A stretch of DNA of 64,000 bases from Nocardioides jiangsuensis (GTDB lineage: Bacteria; Actinomycetota; Actinomycetes; Propionibacteriales; Nocardioidaceae). Below, one piece after another: positions 1 through 7,504 of this stretch; the stretch's first letter is position 1, and each line of letters begins with the position of its first letter. The DNA lies in NCBI RefSeq assembly GCF_019679455.1, contig NZ_JAIEZQ010000002.1:248001-312000 (forward strand). The letters run 5' to 3'. The notes beneath the pieces were generated by a model. The model was not told the origin of the DNA, ran no database searches, and was given only the letters and a program-made list of their open reading frames with translations. Both the position numbers and the translations under genes were made by a program.

Positions 1-1734
1 GCGGGGCGGGTGTTCACCGGGATGGAGCGGGCGGTGTGCCTGGGTGGGGTGGGGACGCCGCTGGTGCGGGAGTTCGCCGCCTCCGAGGTGGCCGGGGAGC
101 TGGAGATCTCCACCTACGCCGCCCGGGCGCTGCTGGCCGACGTGCTCGACGTGCGGCACCGGCTGCCCCGGCTGTGGGCCCGGGTGATGGCGTGTGAGGT
201 GGCGACGTGGGTGGCGCGGAAGGTCGCGGTGGCGACCCGGGACCTGACACTCGAGCAGGCGTTGTTCGTCGATGCCGGGGTGGCGGAGTACGCCGACGGC
301 CGGCTGTCATGGTCGAGGTTCGAGACGGTGCTGGAGGCCCGGGTCGTGGAGGCGGACCCGGAGGCGGCGGCGGCGCGGGAGGCGGCGGCCGCGGCGGAGC
401 AGTTCGCGAAGGTCGGCCGGTCCAACGAGCACGGCCAGAAGACGCTGTACGTGAGGTCCACCGCGGCGGTGATCACCCGGATCGACGCCACCTTGGACTA
501 CCTGTGCCAGGCCCTGCGGGCGCTCGGGGAGACCGAGAACGCGGACGAACTGCGGGTGAAGGCGATGCTGCTGCTCGCCAACCCGCTCCAGGCCGTCGAG
601 CTGCTCGCCGCCTACAAGCACGCCCACAGCAGAGGTACGACCGCCCCCGCCGCAGACACGCCTGGCTCAGGCGCGGCTTCCGCTGCGGGTGGTCCGCCTC
701 CCGGACAACGCACCGGAGCGAACAGCCCGATGCCGGCCCGTTCGCCCGATGATCACGACGAGCCACTGCCGTTCGACGGTCCAGCGTCTGGTCCGACATC
801 CCGCACCACCCCGGATTCAGGGTCGGACTCGACGTCTGGGCCGGATGCCGGGCCGCCGAGGCTCGGCGAGCACGACCTGCACCCCGGCGAGAACGACGCC
901 GACGACCCACCCGACCCCGGCCCGGGGACAGCTCTGTCCTGCCCCACCTGCGGAGCAAGGCCGACGCTGGCAGGCTCGACGTCACCACCGGCCAGCGGCG
1001 CACAGTCGTCACCGACAGGGGACCCGTCGCCGTTCACGCAGCCGGCTTGGTTCCGGCCGGCCGACCTGCCCGCACCGGCCGAGGGCCGTGGGCACGTGGT
1101 GGGGGTGGACTGGGCCCGGCTGCTGCCCACGGTGACCCTGTACGTGCACCTGACCGACCACACCCTGGCCACCGGCCACGGGGTCGCCCGCTGGGAGGGC
1201 GAGGGGCCGATCTCGGCGCAGTACGTCCGGGACTTCCTCGGCCCGACCAGCCGGTTCACCATCAAGCCGGTGATCGACCTCGCCGGCCAGGCGGCCGTGG
1301 ACGCCTACGAGGTCCCGGACCGGCTCCGCGAGGCGGTGCACCTGCGCACCCCGGCCGATGTGTTCCCGTACGCGTCGAACACCAGCCGCCGGATGGACCT
1401 CGACCACACCCGGCCCTACCGCCACGGCGCCTCGGTAGGGCAGACCGGGATGGACAACCTCGGCCCGCTGGGCCGGTTCCACCACCGGGTCCGCACCCAC
1501 GGCAGCTGGGCCGTCGAGCAGCCCTTCCCGGGTATCTACCTCTGGCGCGCACCCCACGGCAGCATCTACCTGGTCGACCACACCGGCACCCGCAAGGTCA
1601 CCGACCCCTGGCCGACGACCATGGGCCACGGCAACGGGGCACACGACTCAGCCGACAGGGACTCTCACCGCCTTGCCGCGGTCACCCCGCTCGAGACCCA
1701 GTTCGCCCTGATCATCACCGAAGGCGCGGCCTGA
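1..1734 (+). CDS. DUF222 / HNH endonuclease-like protein (5' end outside window)
   Basis: The frame is open from base 1, so the true start probably lies upstream; the first start codon inside the window is GTG at 10. The N-terminal ~210 residues are Ala/Arg/Leu-rich helices of the DUF222 type, followed by a Pro/Ser/Gly-rich linker (about residues 215-345) and a C-terminal HNH-like zone with DLDHTRPY and NLGPLGRFHHRVRTHG, the usual layout of REP13E12-type proteins. These proteins occur in many copies in actinobacterial genomes. Nuclease activity is inferred from the HNH residues. No function in this locus can be assigned. Confidence 0.85.
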   Translation, partial: AGRVFTGMERAVCLGGVGTPLVREFAASEVAGELEISTYAARALLADVLDVRHRLPRLWARVMACEVATWVARKVAVATRDLTLEQALFVDAGVAEYADGRLSWSRFETVLEARVVEADPEAAAAREAAAAAEQFAKVGRSNEHGQKTLYVRSTAAVITRIDATLDYLCQALRALGETENADELRVKAMLLLANPLQAVELLAAYKHAHSRGTTAPAADTPGSGAASAAGGPPPGQRTGANSPMPARSPDDHDEPLPFDGPASGPTSRTTPDSGSDSTSGPDAGPPRLGEHDLHPGENDADDPPDPGPGTALSCPTCGARPTLAGSTSPPASGAQSSPTGDPSPFTQPAWFRPADLPAPAEGRGHVVGVDWARLLPTVTLYVHLTDHTLATGHGVARWEGEGPISAQYVRDFLGPTSRFTIKPVIDLAGQAAVDAYEVPDRLREAVHLRTPADVFPYASNTSRRMDLDHTRPYRHGASVGQTGMDNLGPLGRFHHRVRTHGSWAVEQPFPGIYLWRAPHGSIYLVDHTGTRKVTDPWPTTMGHGNGAHDSADRDSHRLAAVTPLETQFALIITEGAA

Positions 1735-1803
1735 CCCGGCAGGCACGGGCAGTGACATCGCCCGCGTGTGGTGCGTGTCGAGCCCGCTACCCGCTCGGAG
1801 ACG

Positions 1804-2408
1804 TCAGAAGTCGACCCGCATCACGACACGTCTCGGTGTTGGACGGCTGACCTCGGTGAAACCGGCGTCGGCGAACACACCTCGGGTGCCGACGTGGAGC
1901 TCCTCCAGGAGCGCGTTCTTCGTAGTCATGGGGTAGCCCTCCAGGGCGCGGGCGCCGCGCTCGCGGGCGAAGTCCACCGCGGCGCGCGCGAGTGCCCGGC
2001 TGACGCCGCGTCGCCGGAAGCCCACGCGGGTGACGAAGCAGGTCACGGCCCAGACGCTGTCGTCGGACTTGTCCTCCGCGCGACCCGCCCAGGGCACGCG
2101 GTTGTTGCGCAGCAGGCCCGTGTAGCCGGTGCGCCTCTCGACCGCGCACCAGCCGACGGGCTCGCCGTCGAGGTACGCGACGAGGCCGGTGGTCGTTCCC
2201 GGCCCTCGAACGCCGCCTTCGGTCTGCTGACACAGCCGGTCGCTGCGTTCTTCGACGGGAACGAGGCAAAGGACTCCCGCGGCCGTAGCTTGTACCGCTG
2301 GCACTGGCACCGGGACGCCGCGCCGCGCGAGCCGAAGACCGTCTGCAGCTCTTCCCAGCCTGCCTCGTCGGCGGGCCGGAAGGAGATCACCGGTTCCGTG
2401 GCTGTCAT
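1804..2408 (-). pseudogene. GNAT N-acetyltransferase, frameshifted
   Basis: The ATG at 2408 opens a frame that begins MTATEPVISFRPADEAGWEE and carries the CQCQRYKL segment typical of small GNAT enzymes. The rest of the protein (TTGLVAYLDGEPVGWCAVE, RRRGVSRALARAAVDFARERGA, ending RVVMRVDF) lies in another frame. Homology-like sequence switches frame near 2250-2258, where one base would have to be inserted to join the FASFP end of the first part to VEERSDR of the second. Either a one-base deletion has inactivated the gene or the assembly has an error in the CCC run. The acetyl-CoA loop (RRRGVSRALA) is intact in the second half. The substrate is unknown. Confidence 0.75.
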
Positions 2409-2472
2409 GCGAACGATTCTGTCGGTCGAGTGGGCCCACCGCCGGGTCTTCAGCCCAACGACGACCGCGCGG

Positions 2473-2534
2473 GCGCCTAGGGCGCGCCTAGGGCCTGTCT
2501 CAAAGTCCGGCTCATTTGATCTTGTGGCAAGATC
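2473..2534. repeat. 11-bp tandem duplication and hairpin palindrome upstream of a VOC gene
   Basis: Two exact tandem copies of GCGCCTAGGGC occupy 2473-2494. They are followed by GCCTGTCTCAAAG and a perfect palindrome with arms GATCTTG (2518-2524) and CAAGATC (2528-2534) around a TGG loop. The hairpin ends six bases before the VOC start codon. The composition is more AT-rich than the surroundings. It may be an operator or a remnant of an insertion-sequence end; neither can be shown. Confidence 0.55.
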
Positions 2535-2539
2535 GCGGG

Positions 2540-2950
2540 GTGCTGCGACTAACCGACTTCATCATCGATTGCCCGGACACGATGAAGCTGGCAGCCTTCT
2601 ACTCTGGGGTGATGGGGCTCCCGGTCAAGGAGGGCAGTAACGAGAACTGGGCCGGTATCCAGTTCGGCGAGATCGAACTGGCCTTCATCCAGGTGGAGGA
2701 CTACCGCGCCCCGCAGTGGCCCGACAGCGAGCACCCCAAGCAGTTCCACCTCGACTTCGAAGTCGACGACATCGAGGCCGAACAGCGCCGCGTCCTGGCC
2801 CTCGGCGCGACCCTGCAGCGGGACTGCATCGGCCCCGACGGCTACGGCTTCCGCGTCTACGCCGACCCCATTGGCCACCCCTTCTGCCTCTGCCGCAACA
2901 AGGGTGTTATTTGGACCGATCAGGGCCTCATCTGGCCCAAGCGCGACTAG
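2540..2950 (+). CDS. VOC family (glyoxalase/bleomycin-resistance fold) protein
   Basis: About 136 residues from GTG at 2540, chosen because the following MLRLTDFIIDCPDTMKLAAF is the usual start of a VOC module; an in-frame upstream start at 2516 would add eight unlikely residues. Visible features are FYSGVMGLPV, the PKQFHLDFEVDDIEAE strand-helix and the C-terminal GFRVYADPIGHPFCLC, which holds the conserved Asp/His/Cys end of this small-molecule-binding fold. The substrate is unknown. Its stop overlaps the stop of the convergent helD gene by 4 nt (shared CTAG). Sequence around the start is AT-richer than its neighbours, a mild hint of transfer. Confidence 0.85.
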   Translation: MLRLTDFIIDCPDTMKLAAFYSGVMGLPVKEGSNENWAGIQFGEIELAFIQVEDYRAPQWPDSEHPKQFHLDFEVDDIEAEQRRVLALGATLQRDCIGPDGYGFRVYADPIGHPFCLCRNKGVIWTDQGLIWPKRD

Positions 2951-5085
2951 TAGGGCGCGCCCAGCTCCGGCGGCAGCTCCTCCCCGTGCAGCACGACGAG
3001 CGAGGTCACCGCCCGGGTCAGGCACACGTACAGCCGCCGCAGCCCCGTCACCCGGTCCGCCTCACCCGTCACGATCCCCGCGGGCTCGAGCAGCAGCACG
3101 TGGTCGAACTCCAGACCCTTCGCCAGCGACGCCGGTACGACGTCCAGCTTGCTGTCGAACTCCGTACCGAGCACGTCGTCGTCGGGAACCTCCACGTTCC
3201 CGGGGTCCTCCCCGAGCACCGCGAAGCCCACTCCGCCGGATCGCAGCCCCGTGGTCACGGCCGGCACGAGCGCGTCCGGCAGGATCAACCCGACCGAGCC
3301 GAGCTTGGCCGCCTCGACCCGTGCGGCGTCGACGGTCGCGGCGACCAGGTCCGTCACCCGTGTCACGACGAGGTCGCCGCGGGTGCGTCGTACGGATGTC
3401 GGCGGCTCCAGGTCCGGCGCGATCGTGGGCAGCAGGCGCGCGGCGTACTCGATCACCTCGCCGGGCACCCGGAACCCCTTGGTCAGCTGCTCGACGTGCG
3501 CGTCTGTCTTGCCGAGATGCGTCAGCGCGTCCTCCCAGGAGCGGCTCGCCCAGGGCGTGGTCGCCTGCGCGAGGTCGCCGAGCACCGTGGTCGATCCGGT
3601 CGAGCAGCGGCGTCCGACCGCGCGCAGCATCATCTGGGACAGGTCCTGCGCCTCGTCCGCGACGACGTGGCCCAGGCTCGACGTCCGCGCGACCAGGTCC
3701 GCGGCCTCGTCGATGAGCACCGCGTCGGCCACCGACCAGCGCACCGACGCCGGGCCCTTCGCGGGCTTGGCCCAGAGCAGCATCGTCTGCTCCTCCGGCG
3801 ACAGCACGCCGTCGGCCGCCGCGGCCAGGAACGCCGGGTCGCTGAGCAGCCGCATCACCAGTCGGGCGGGGTCGACGGCGGGCCACAGCAGGTCCGCGTA
3901 CTGCTTCACCGGACGGCTCCGGGCGACCGCGTCCTGCACCCGGTCGTCGGGGGAGTCGCCGGCCAGCTCCATCTTCACGAGGATCGCGTGCGCCAGCCGC
4001 TGCGGCAGCATCGCCCGCGCGGCGCCGTACCGCACCCCACGCTCGCGGAGTGCCGCCACCATCTCCTCGGCCTCGTACGACGCGACCCGCCACCGTCGCG
4101 CCCCACGCGGCACGACCAGACCCTCGGTCGGCGGCCGCAGGTGTGACCACAGCGCGCGGCGGATGACCTCGGCCATCCGGGCGTCGCCCTTGAGGGTCGC
4201 GACCGCCGGCTCGTCGGTGCCGCGGATCGAGTACCTGGCGTTGATGGTGCCGAGCGTCTTGGCGACGAGCTCCTCGATGGTCGTCTGCTGCGCGTCGATC
4301 TCACCGAGCGCCGGCAGCACGTCGCCGATGTAGCGCAGGAACGACGCGTTCGGCCCGACCACGAGCACGCCCTGGCGCGACAGCTGCTCCCGGTGCGAGT
4401 AGAGCAGGTACGCCGCGCGGTGCAGCCCGACCGCGGTCTTCCCGGTGCCGGGGGCGCCCTGGACGCAGACGGACCGCTCGAGCTCGGACCGCACGATGAC
4501 GTCCTGCTCGGGCTGGATCGTGGCCACGATGTCGCGCATCGGGCCGACGCGCGGCCGCTCGATCTCGTCCTCGAGGATCTGCGAGTACTCGTCCTCCTCG
4601 ACCTGCTCACCGGAGAGCCGCTCGTCCTCGAACGCGGTCATCTCACCGTGCTGGAAGCCGAACCGGCGGCGCAGCTCGACCCCCATCGGGTCAGCCTTGC
4701 TGGCCCGGTAGAACGCCCGGCTGATCCGCGCCCGCCAGTCCACGACCATCGGGTCGCCGACCTCGTCGCTGACGTGTCGCCGCCCGATGTAGAACCGCTC
4801 GCCGCGGGCCTCCTCGTGCTGCTCGTGGTAGTCGAGCCGGCCGAAGAACAGCGGCACCGTCGGGTCGTCCTCGAGCGCCTTCATCCGCAGGTAGATCGTG
4901 GACTCGAGCACCTGCTGGCTGACCCAGTCGCCGGCGGCCGAGGTGTCGAGCGACGCGGTGCGGGCCCGCATCCGGGCGAGCGCGGCCCGCGAGCGGGCGA
5001 GGTGTCCGCGCTCGGCGGCGAGGGCGGTGTCGGTCGAGTCGAGGGTGCCGGACTCGGAGCGGCCGGGGTCGGTGTGAGCAGGCAC
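2947..5085 (-). CDS. HelD/HelR-type RNA polymerase-associated ATPase
   Basis: 712 residues, the usual length of actinobacterial (class II) HelD proteins. These bind RNA polymerase, release it from DNA and stalled complexes, and in some actinomycetes confer rifampicin tolerance. The N-terminal region (about 15-60) is a charged helical arm that would enter the secondary channel. Walker A GAPGTGKT is at 210-217 and the domain is SF1 (UvrD-like), with GVLVVGPNASFLRYI after it and a C-terminal helicase half ending RRLYVCLTRAVTSLVVLHG. The start is GTG at 5085 with GGAGG 7 nt upstream; a TAACGT -10 box lies at 5133-5138. No rifampicin-associated element dyad is visible upstream. Confidence 0.9.
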   Translation of the reverse strand: MPAHTDPGRSESGTLDSTDTALAAERGHLARSRAALARMRARTASLDTSAAGDWVSQQVLESTIYLRMKALEDDPTVPLFFGRLDYHEQHEEARGERFYIGRRHVSDEVGDPMVVDWRARISRAFYRASKADPMGVELRRRFGFQHGEMTAFEDERLSGEQVEEDEYSQILEDEIERPRVGPMRDIVATIQPEQDVIVRSELERSVCVQGAPGTGKTAVGLHRAAYLLYSHREQLSRQGVLVVGPNASFLRYIGDVLPALGEIDAQQTTIEELVAKTLGTINARYSIRGTDEPAVATLKGDARMAEVIRRALWSHLRPPTEGLVVPRGARRWRVASYEAEEMVAALRERGVRYGAARAMLPQRLAHAILVKMELAGDSPDDRVQDAVARSRPVKQYADLLWPAVDPARLVMRLLSDPAFLAAAADGVLSPEEQTMLLWAKPAKGPASVRWSVADAVLIDEAADLVARTSSLGHVVADEAQDLSQMMLRAVGRRCSTGSTTVLGDLAQATTPWASRSWEDALTHLGKTDAHVEQLTKGFRVPGEVIEYAARLLPTIAPDLEPPTSVRRTRGDLVVTRVTDLVAATVDAARVEAAKLGSVGLILPDALVPAVTTGLRSGGVGFAVLGEDPGNVEVPDDDVLGTEFDSKLDVVPASLAKGLEFDHVLLLEPAGIVTGEADRVTGLRRLYVCLTRAVTSLVVLHGEELPPELGAPY

Positions 5086-5203
5086 GCGAGGACCTCCGCT
5101 GACGCGGTCGTGAGTGGTGTGGGAGCCGTGTGACGTTACCAGGGCCGCCGTACGGCGTCACCCGGTTTTCCGCGACCCCGCACGTCCGCCGCCGGACCAG
5201 CCC

Positions 5204-6850
5204 TCAGGACTCCGCGGCGATGTCGTCGGCGTCCATGATCCGGTAGGCGTACCCCTGCTCGGCGAGGAACCGCTGCCGGTGCTGGGCGAAGTCGGCGTCG
5301 ACGGTGTCCCGCGAGACGATCGCGTAGAACCTCGCCGACCGGCCGTCCTCCTTGGGGCGGAGCAGCCGCCCGAGCCGCTGGGCCTCCTCCTGCCGGGACC
5401 CGAACGACCCCGACACCTGGATGGCCACCGCGGCCGACGGCAGGTCCACGGAGAAGTTCGCGACCTTCGACACGACCAGCAGGTTGAGCTCGCCGTGCCG
5501 GAACGCGTTGAACAGCCGCTCCCGCTCCTTGACCGGGGTCTCGCCCTTGATCACGGGGGCGTCGAGCCGCTCCGCTATCTCGTCGAGCTGCTCGATGTAC
5601 TGCCCGATCACGAGCGTCGGCTCGCCGGCATGCTTGGCGACGAGCTGCTCGACGATGTCGGTCTTCGTCCCGGTGCACGACGCCAGCCGGTACCGCTCGT
5701 CCGGCTCGGCCGTCGCGTAGACGAACCGCTCGCCCTCGGGGAGGGTCACCCGCACCTCGACACAGTCCGCCGGCGCGATCCAGCCCTGCGCCTCGATGTC
5801 CTTCCAGGGGGCGTCGTACCGCTTCGGCCCGATCAGCGAGAACACGTCGCCCTCGCGGCCGTCCTCGCGGATCAGCGTCGCGGTCAGGCCGATCCGCCGC
5901 CGGGCCTGCAGGTCCGCGGTCATCCGGAAGATCGGTGCGGGCAGCAGGTGCACCTCGTCGTACACGACCAGGCCCCAGTCGCGCGCGTCGAAGAGCTCGA
6001 GGTGCGCGTAGACGCCCTTCCGGCGCGTGGTCATCACCTGGTAGGTGGCGATCGTGACCGGGCGGATCTCCTTCTTCGTCCCGGAGTACTCGCCGATCTC
6101 GTCCTCGGTCAGCGAGGTACGACGGATCAGCTCCTCCTTCCACTGACGGGCGGAGACGGTGTTCGTCACGAGGATCAGCGTGGTGGCCTTCGCGTGCGCC
6201 ATCGCCGCGGCGCCGACGATCGTCTTCCCGGCGCCGCAGGGGAGCACGACGACGCCGGAGCCGCCGTGCCAGAACGAGTCGGCCGCGTCGCGCTGGTAGC
6301 TGCGCAGCTCCCAGCCGTCCTGAGCGAGGTCGATCTGGTGCGCCTCCCCGTCGACGTACCCCGCGAAGTCCTCGGCGGGCCAGCCGATCTTGAGGAGAGC
6401 CTGCTTGAGGTTGCCGCGCTCGGAGGGGTGCACCACCACCGTCTCGTCGTCGAGGCGCTCGCCGACCATCGGCTTGATCTTCTTGGCGCGGAGCACCTCC
6501 TCGAGCACCGGGCGGTCCGTCGACGACAGCACCAGCCCGTGCGTGGGGTGCTTCTCCAGGCGCAGCCGCCCGTAGCGCGCCATGGTCTCGGCGATGTCGA
6601 CGAGCAGGGCGTGCGGCACGGAGTAGCGCGAGTAGGCGAGCAGCGTGTCGATCACCTGCTCGGCGTCGTGCCCCGCGGCGCGCGCGTTCCACAGCCCCAG
6701 CGGCGTGAGCCGGTAGGTGTGCACGTGCTCGGGGGACCGCTCGAGCTCCGCGAACGGCGCGATCGCCTTGCGGCAGTCCTGCGCGCGCTCGTGCTCGATC
6801 TCGAGGAGGAGGGTCTTGTCGGACTGGACGATCAGGGGGCCGTCGTTCAT
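5204..6850 (-). CDS. DNA repair helicase XPB-type (SF2)
   Basis: 548 residues from ATG 6850. The order of domains matches bacterial XPB: an N-terminal helicase-associated region (1-130), a damage-recognition-like segment, then two RecA-like domains. Walker A GAGKT is at 206-210, DEVH at 298-301, the GLTATLIREDGREGDV motif follows (the RED-type loop of XPB), and motif VI appears as QEEAQRLGRLLRPK. It is a 3'-5' DNA-unwinding ATPase thought to act in repair. The start overlaps the stop of the upstream CGNR gene by 4 nt (ATGA), so the two are translationally coupled. A small domain after residue 500 ends in DDIAAES. Confidence 0.93.
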   Translation of the reverse strand: MNDGPLIVQSDKTLLLEIEHERAQDCRKAIAPFAELERSPEHVHTYRLTPLGLWNARAAGHDAEQVIDTLLAYSRYSVPHALLVDIAETMARYGRLRLEKHPTHGLVLSSTDRPVLEEVLRAKKIKPMVGERLDDETVVVHPSERGNLKQALLKIGWPAEDFAGYVDGEAHQIDLAQDGWELRSYQRDAADSFWHGGSGVVVLPCGAGKTIVGAAAMAHAKATTLILVTNTVSARQWKEELIRRTSLTEDEIGEYSGTKKEIRPVTIATYQVMTTRRKGVYAHLELFDARDWGLVVYDEVHLLPAPIFRMTADLQARRRIGLTATLIREDGREGDVFSLIGPKRYDAPWKDIEAQGWIAPADCVEVRVTLPEGERFVYATAEPDERYRLASCTGTKTDIVEQLVAKHAGEPTLVIGQYIEQLDEIAERLDAPVIKGETPVKERERLFNAFRHGELNLLVVSKVANFSVDLPSAAVAIQVSGSFGSRQEEAQRLGRLLRPKEDGRSARFYAIVSRDTVDADFAQHRQRFLAEQGYAYRIMDADDIAAES

Positions 6851-7383
6851 GCCTGCGCTCCCTGGGCCACCGCGCGCTGGCGGGCCCGGTAGGCCGCGAC
6901 GTTGGCGCGCGAGGAGCACCGGTCGGAGCAGTAGCGGCGGGACTGGTTGGGGGAGGTGTCGACGAAGACGTTCGTGCACGGCGTCGCGTCGCACACCCCG
7001 AGGCGGGTCGCGCCCAGGTCGCACACCAGCGTCGACAGGCCCATCAGGGACTCGGCGACGAGCAGCTCGGCCACCGAGGAGGACCGGTCGGCGACGTGCA
7101 TGTGCCACTTCCCGGGCTCGTGGCCGGCGATGTACGGCGTCACCGGGTGCTTGGCGAGCAGCGCGTTGAGCTGCTCCACGACCGACGCCTCGTCGCGCGC
7201 GTTGGACGCCTCGAACACCGGCCGGAGCTCCTTCTGGAAGCGGCGCAGCGTCATCGCGTCGCGCTCGACGACCTGGCCGTGCAGCCAGCGCCGCCGGTCG
7301 AGCAGGCGTACCAGGGCGTCGGCGTCGTCGAGCTCAGCGTTGACGAGGTCGGCCGAGCGTTCGGCGTAACGAACAAAGTCCAC
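6847..7383 (-). CDS. CGNR zinc-finger (ABATE-domain) protein
   Basis: 178 residues, probably a DNA-binding regulator. The N-terminal ABATE-like region is all helical; the C-terminal zinc finger has C131-x4-C136 and C152-x3-C156 in a CDATPCTNVFVDTS ... RYCSDRCSSRANVAAYRARQ context, the hallmark of the CGNR family. The GTG start at 7383 has a TAAGAT box at 7390-7395 with a 6-nt spacer, so the mRNA is probably leaderless and heads a two-gene operon with XPB. Control of XPB by this protein would be a reasonable guess but is not shown. Confidence 0.88.
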   Translation of the reverse strand: MDFVRYAERSADLVNAELDDADALVRLLDRRRWLHGQVVERDAMTLRRFQKELRPVFEASNARDEASVVEQLNALLAKHPVTPYIAGHEPGKWHMHVADRSSSVAELLVAESLMGLSTLVCDLGATRLGVCDATPCTNVFVDTSPNQSRRYCSDRCSSRANVAAYRARQRAVAQGAQA

Positions 7384-7435
7384 CTCTAGATCTTACGGAG
7401 CGGCGCAAGGTACGGCGGCCGGTAAGGGGCTCGCT

Positions 7436-7504
7436 CCGGAACGAGTGACGCCTCGACGCCGCACGAGTGACCTCTCGACGCCGAACGAGTGACGTCTCAA
7501 CGGA
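7436..7504. repeat. REP-like 22-nt repeat, site A (three copies)
   Basis: Three near-identical 22-nt units begin at 7441, 7463 and 7485, each starting ACGAGTGAC and centred on GACGCCTCGACG or variants. The family recurs at 53418 and 55267. The stop codon of the helicase-associated gene (7497-7499) lies inside the third unit. Confidence 0.85.

Noticed and set aside
5086-5203. Possible rifampicin-associated element upstream of the HelD-type gene
   Set aside because: No dyad with the expected GGGGCTTGC/GCAAGCCCC arms is present in the 118-nt gap.
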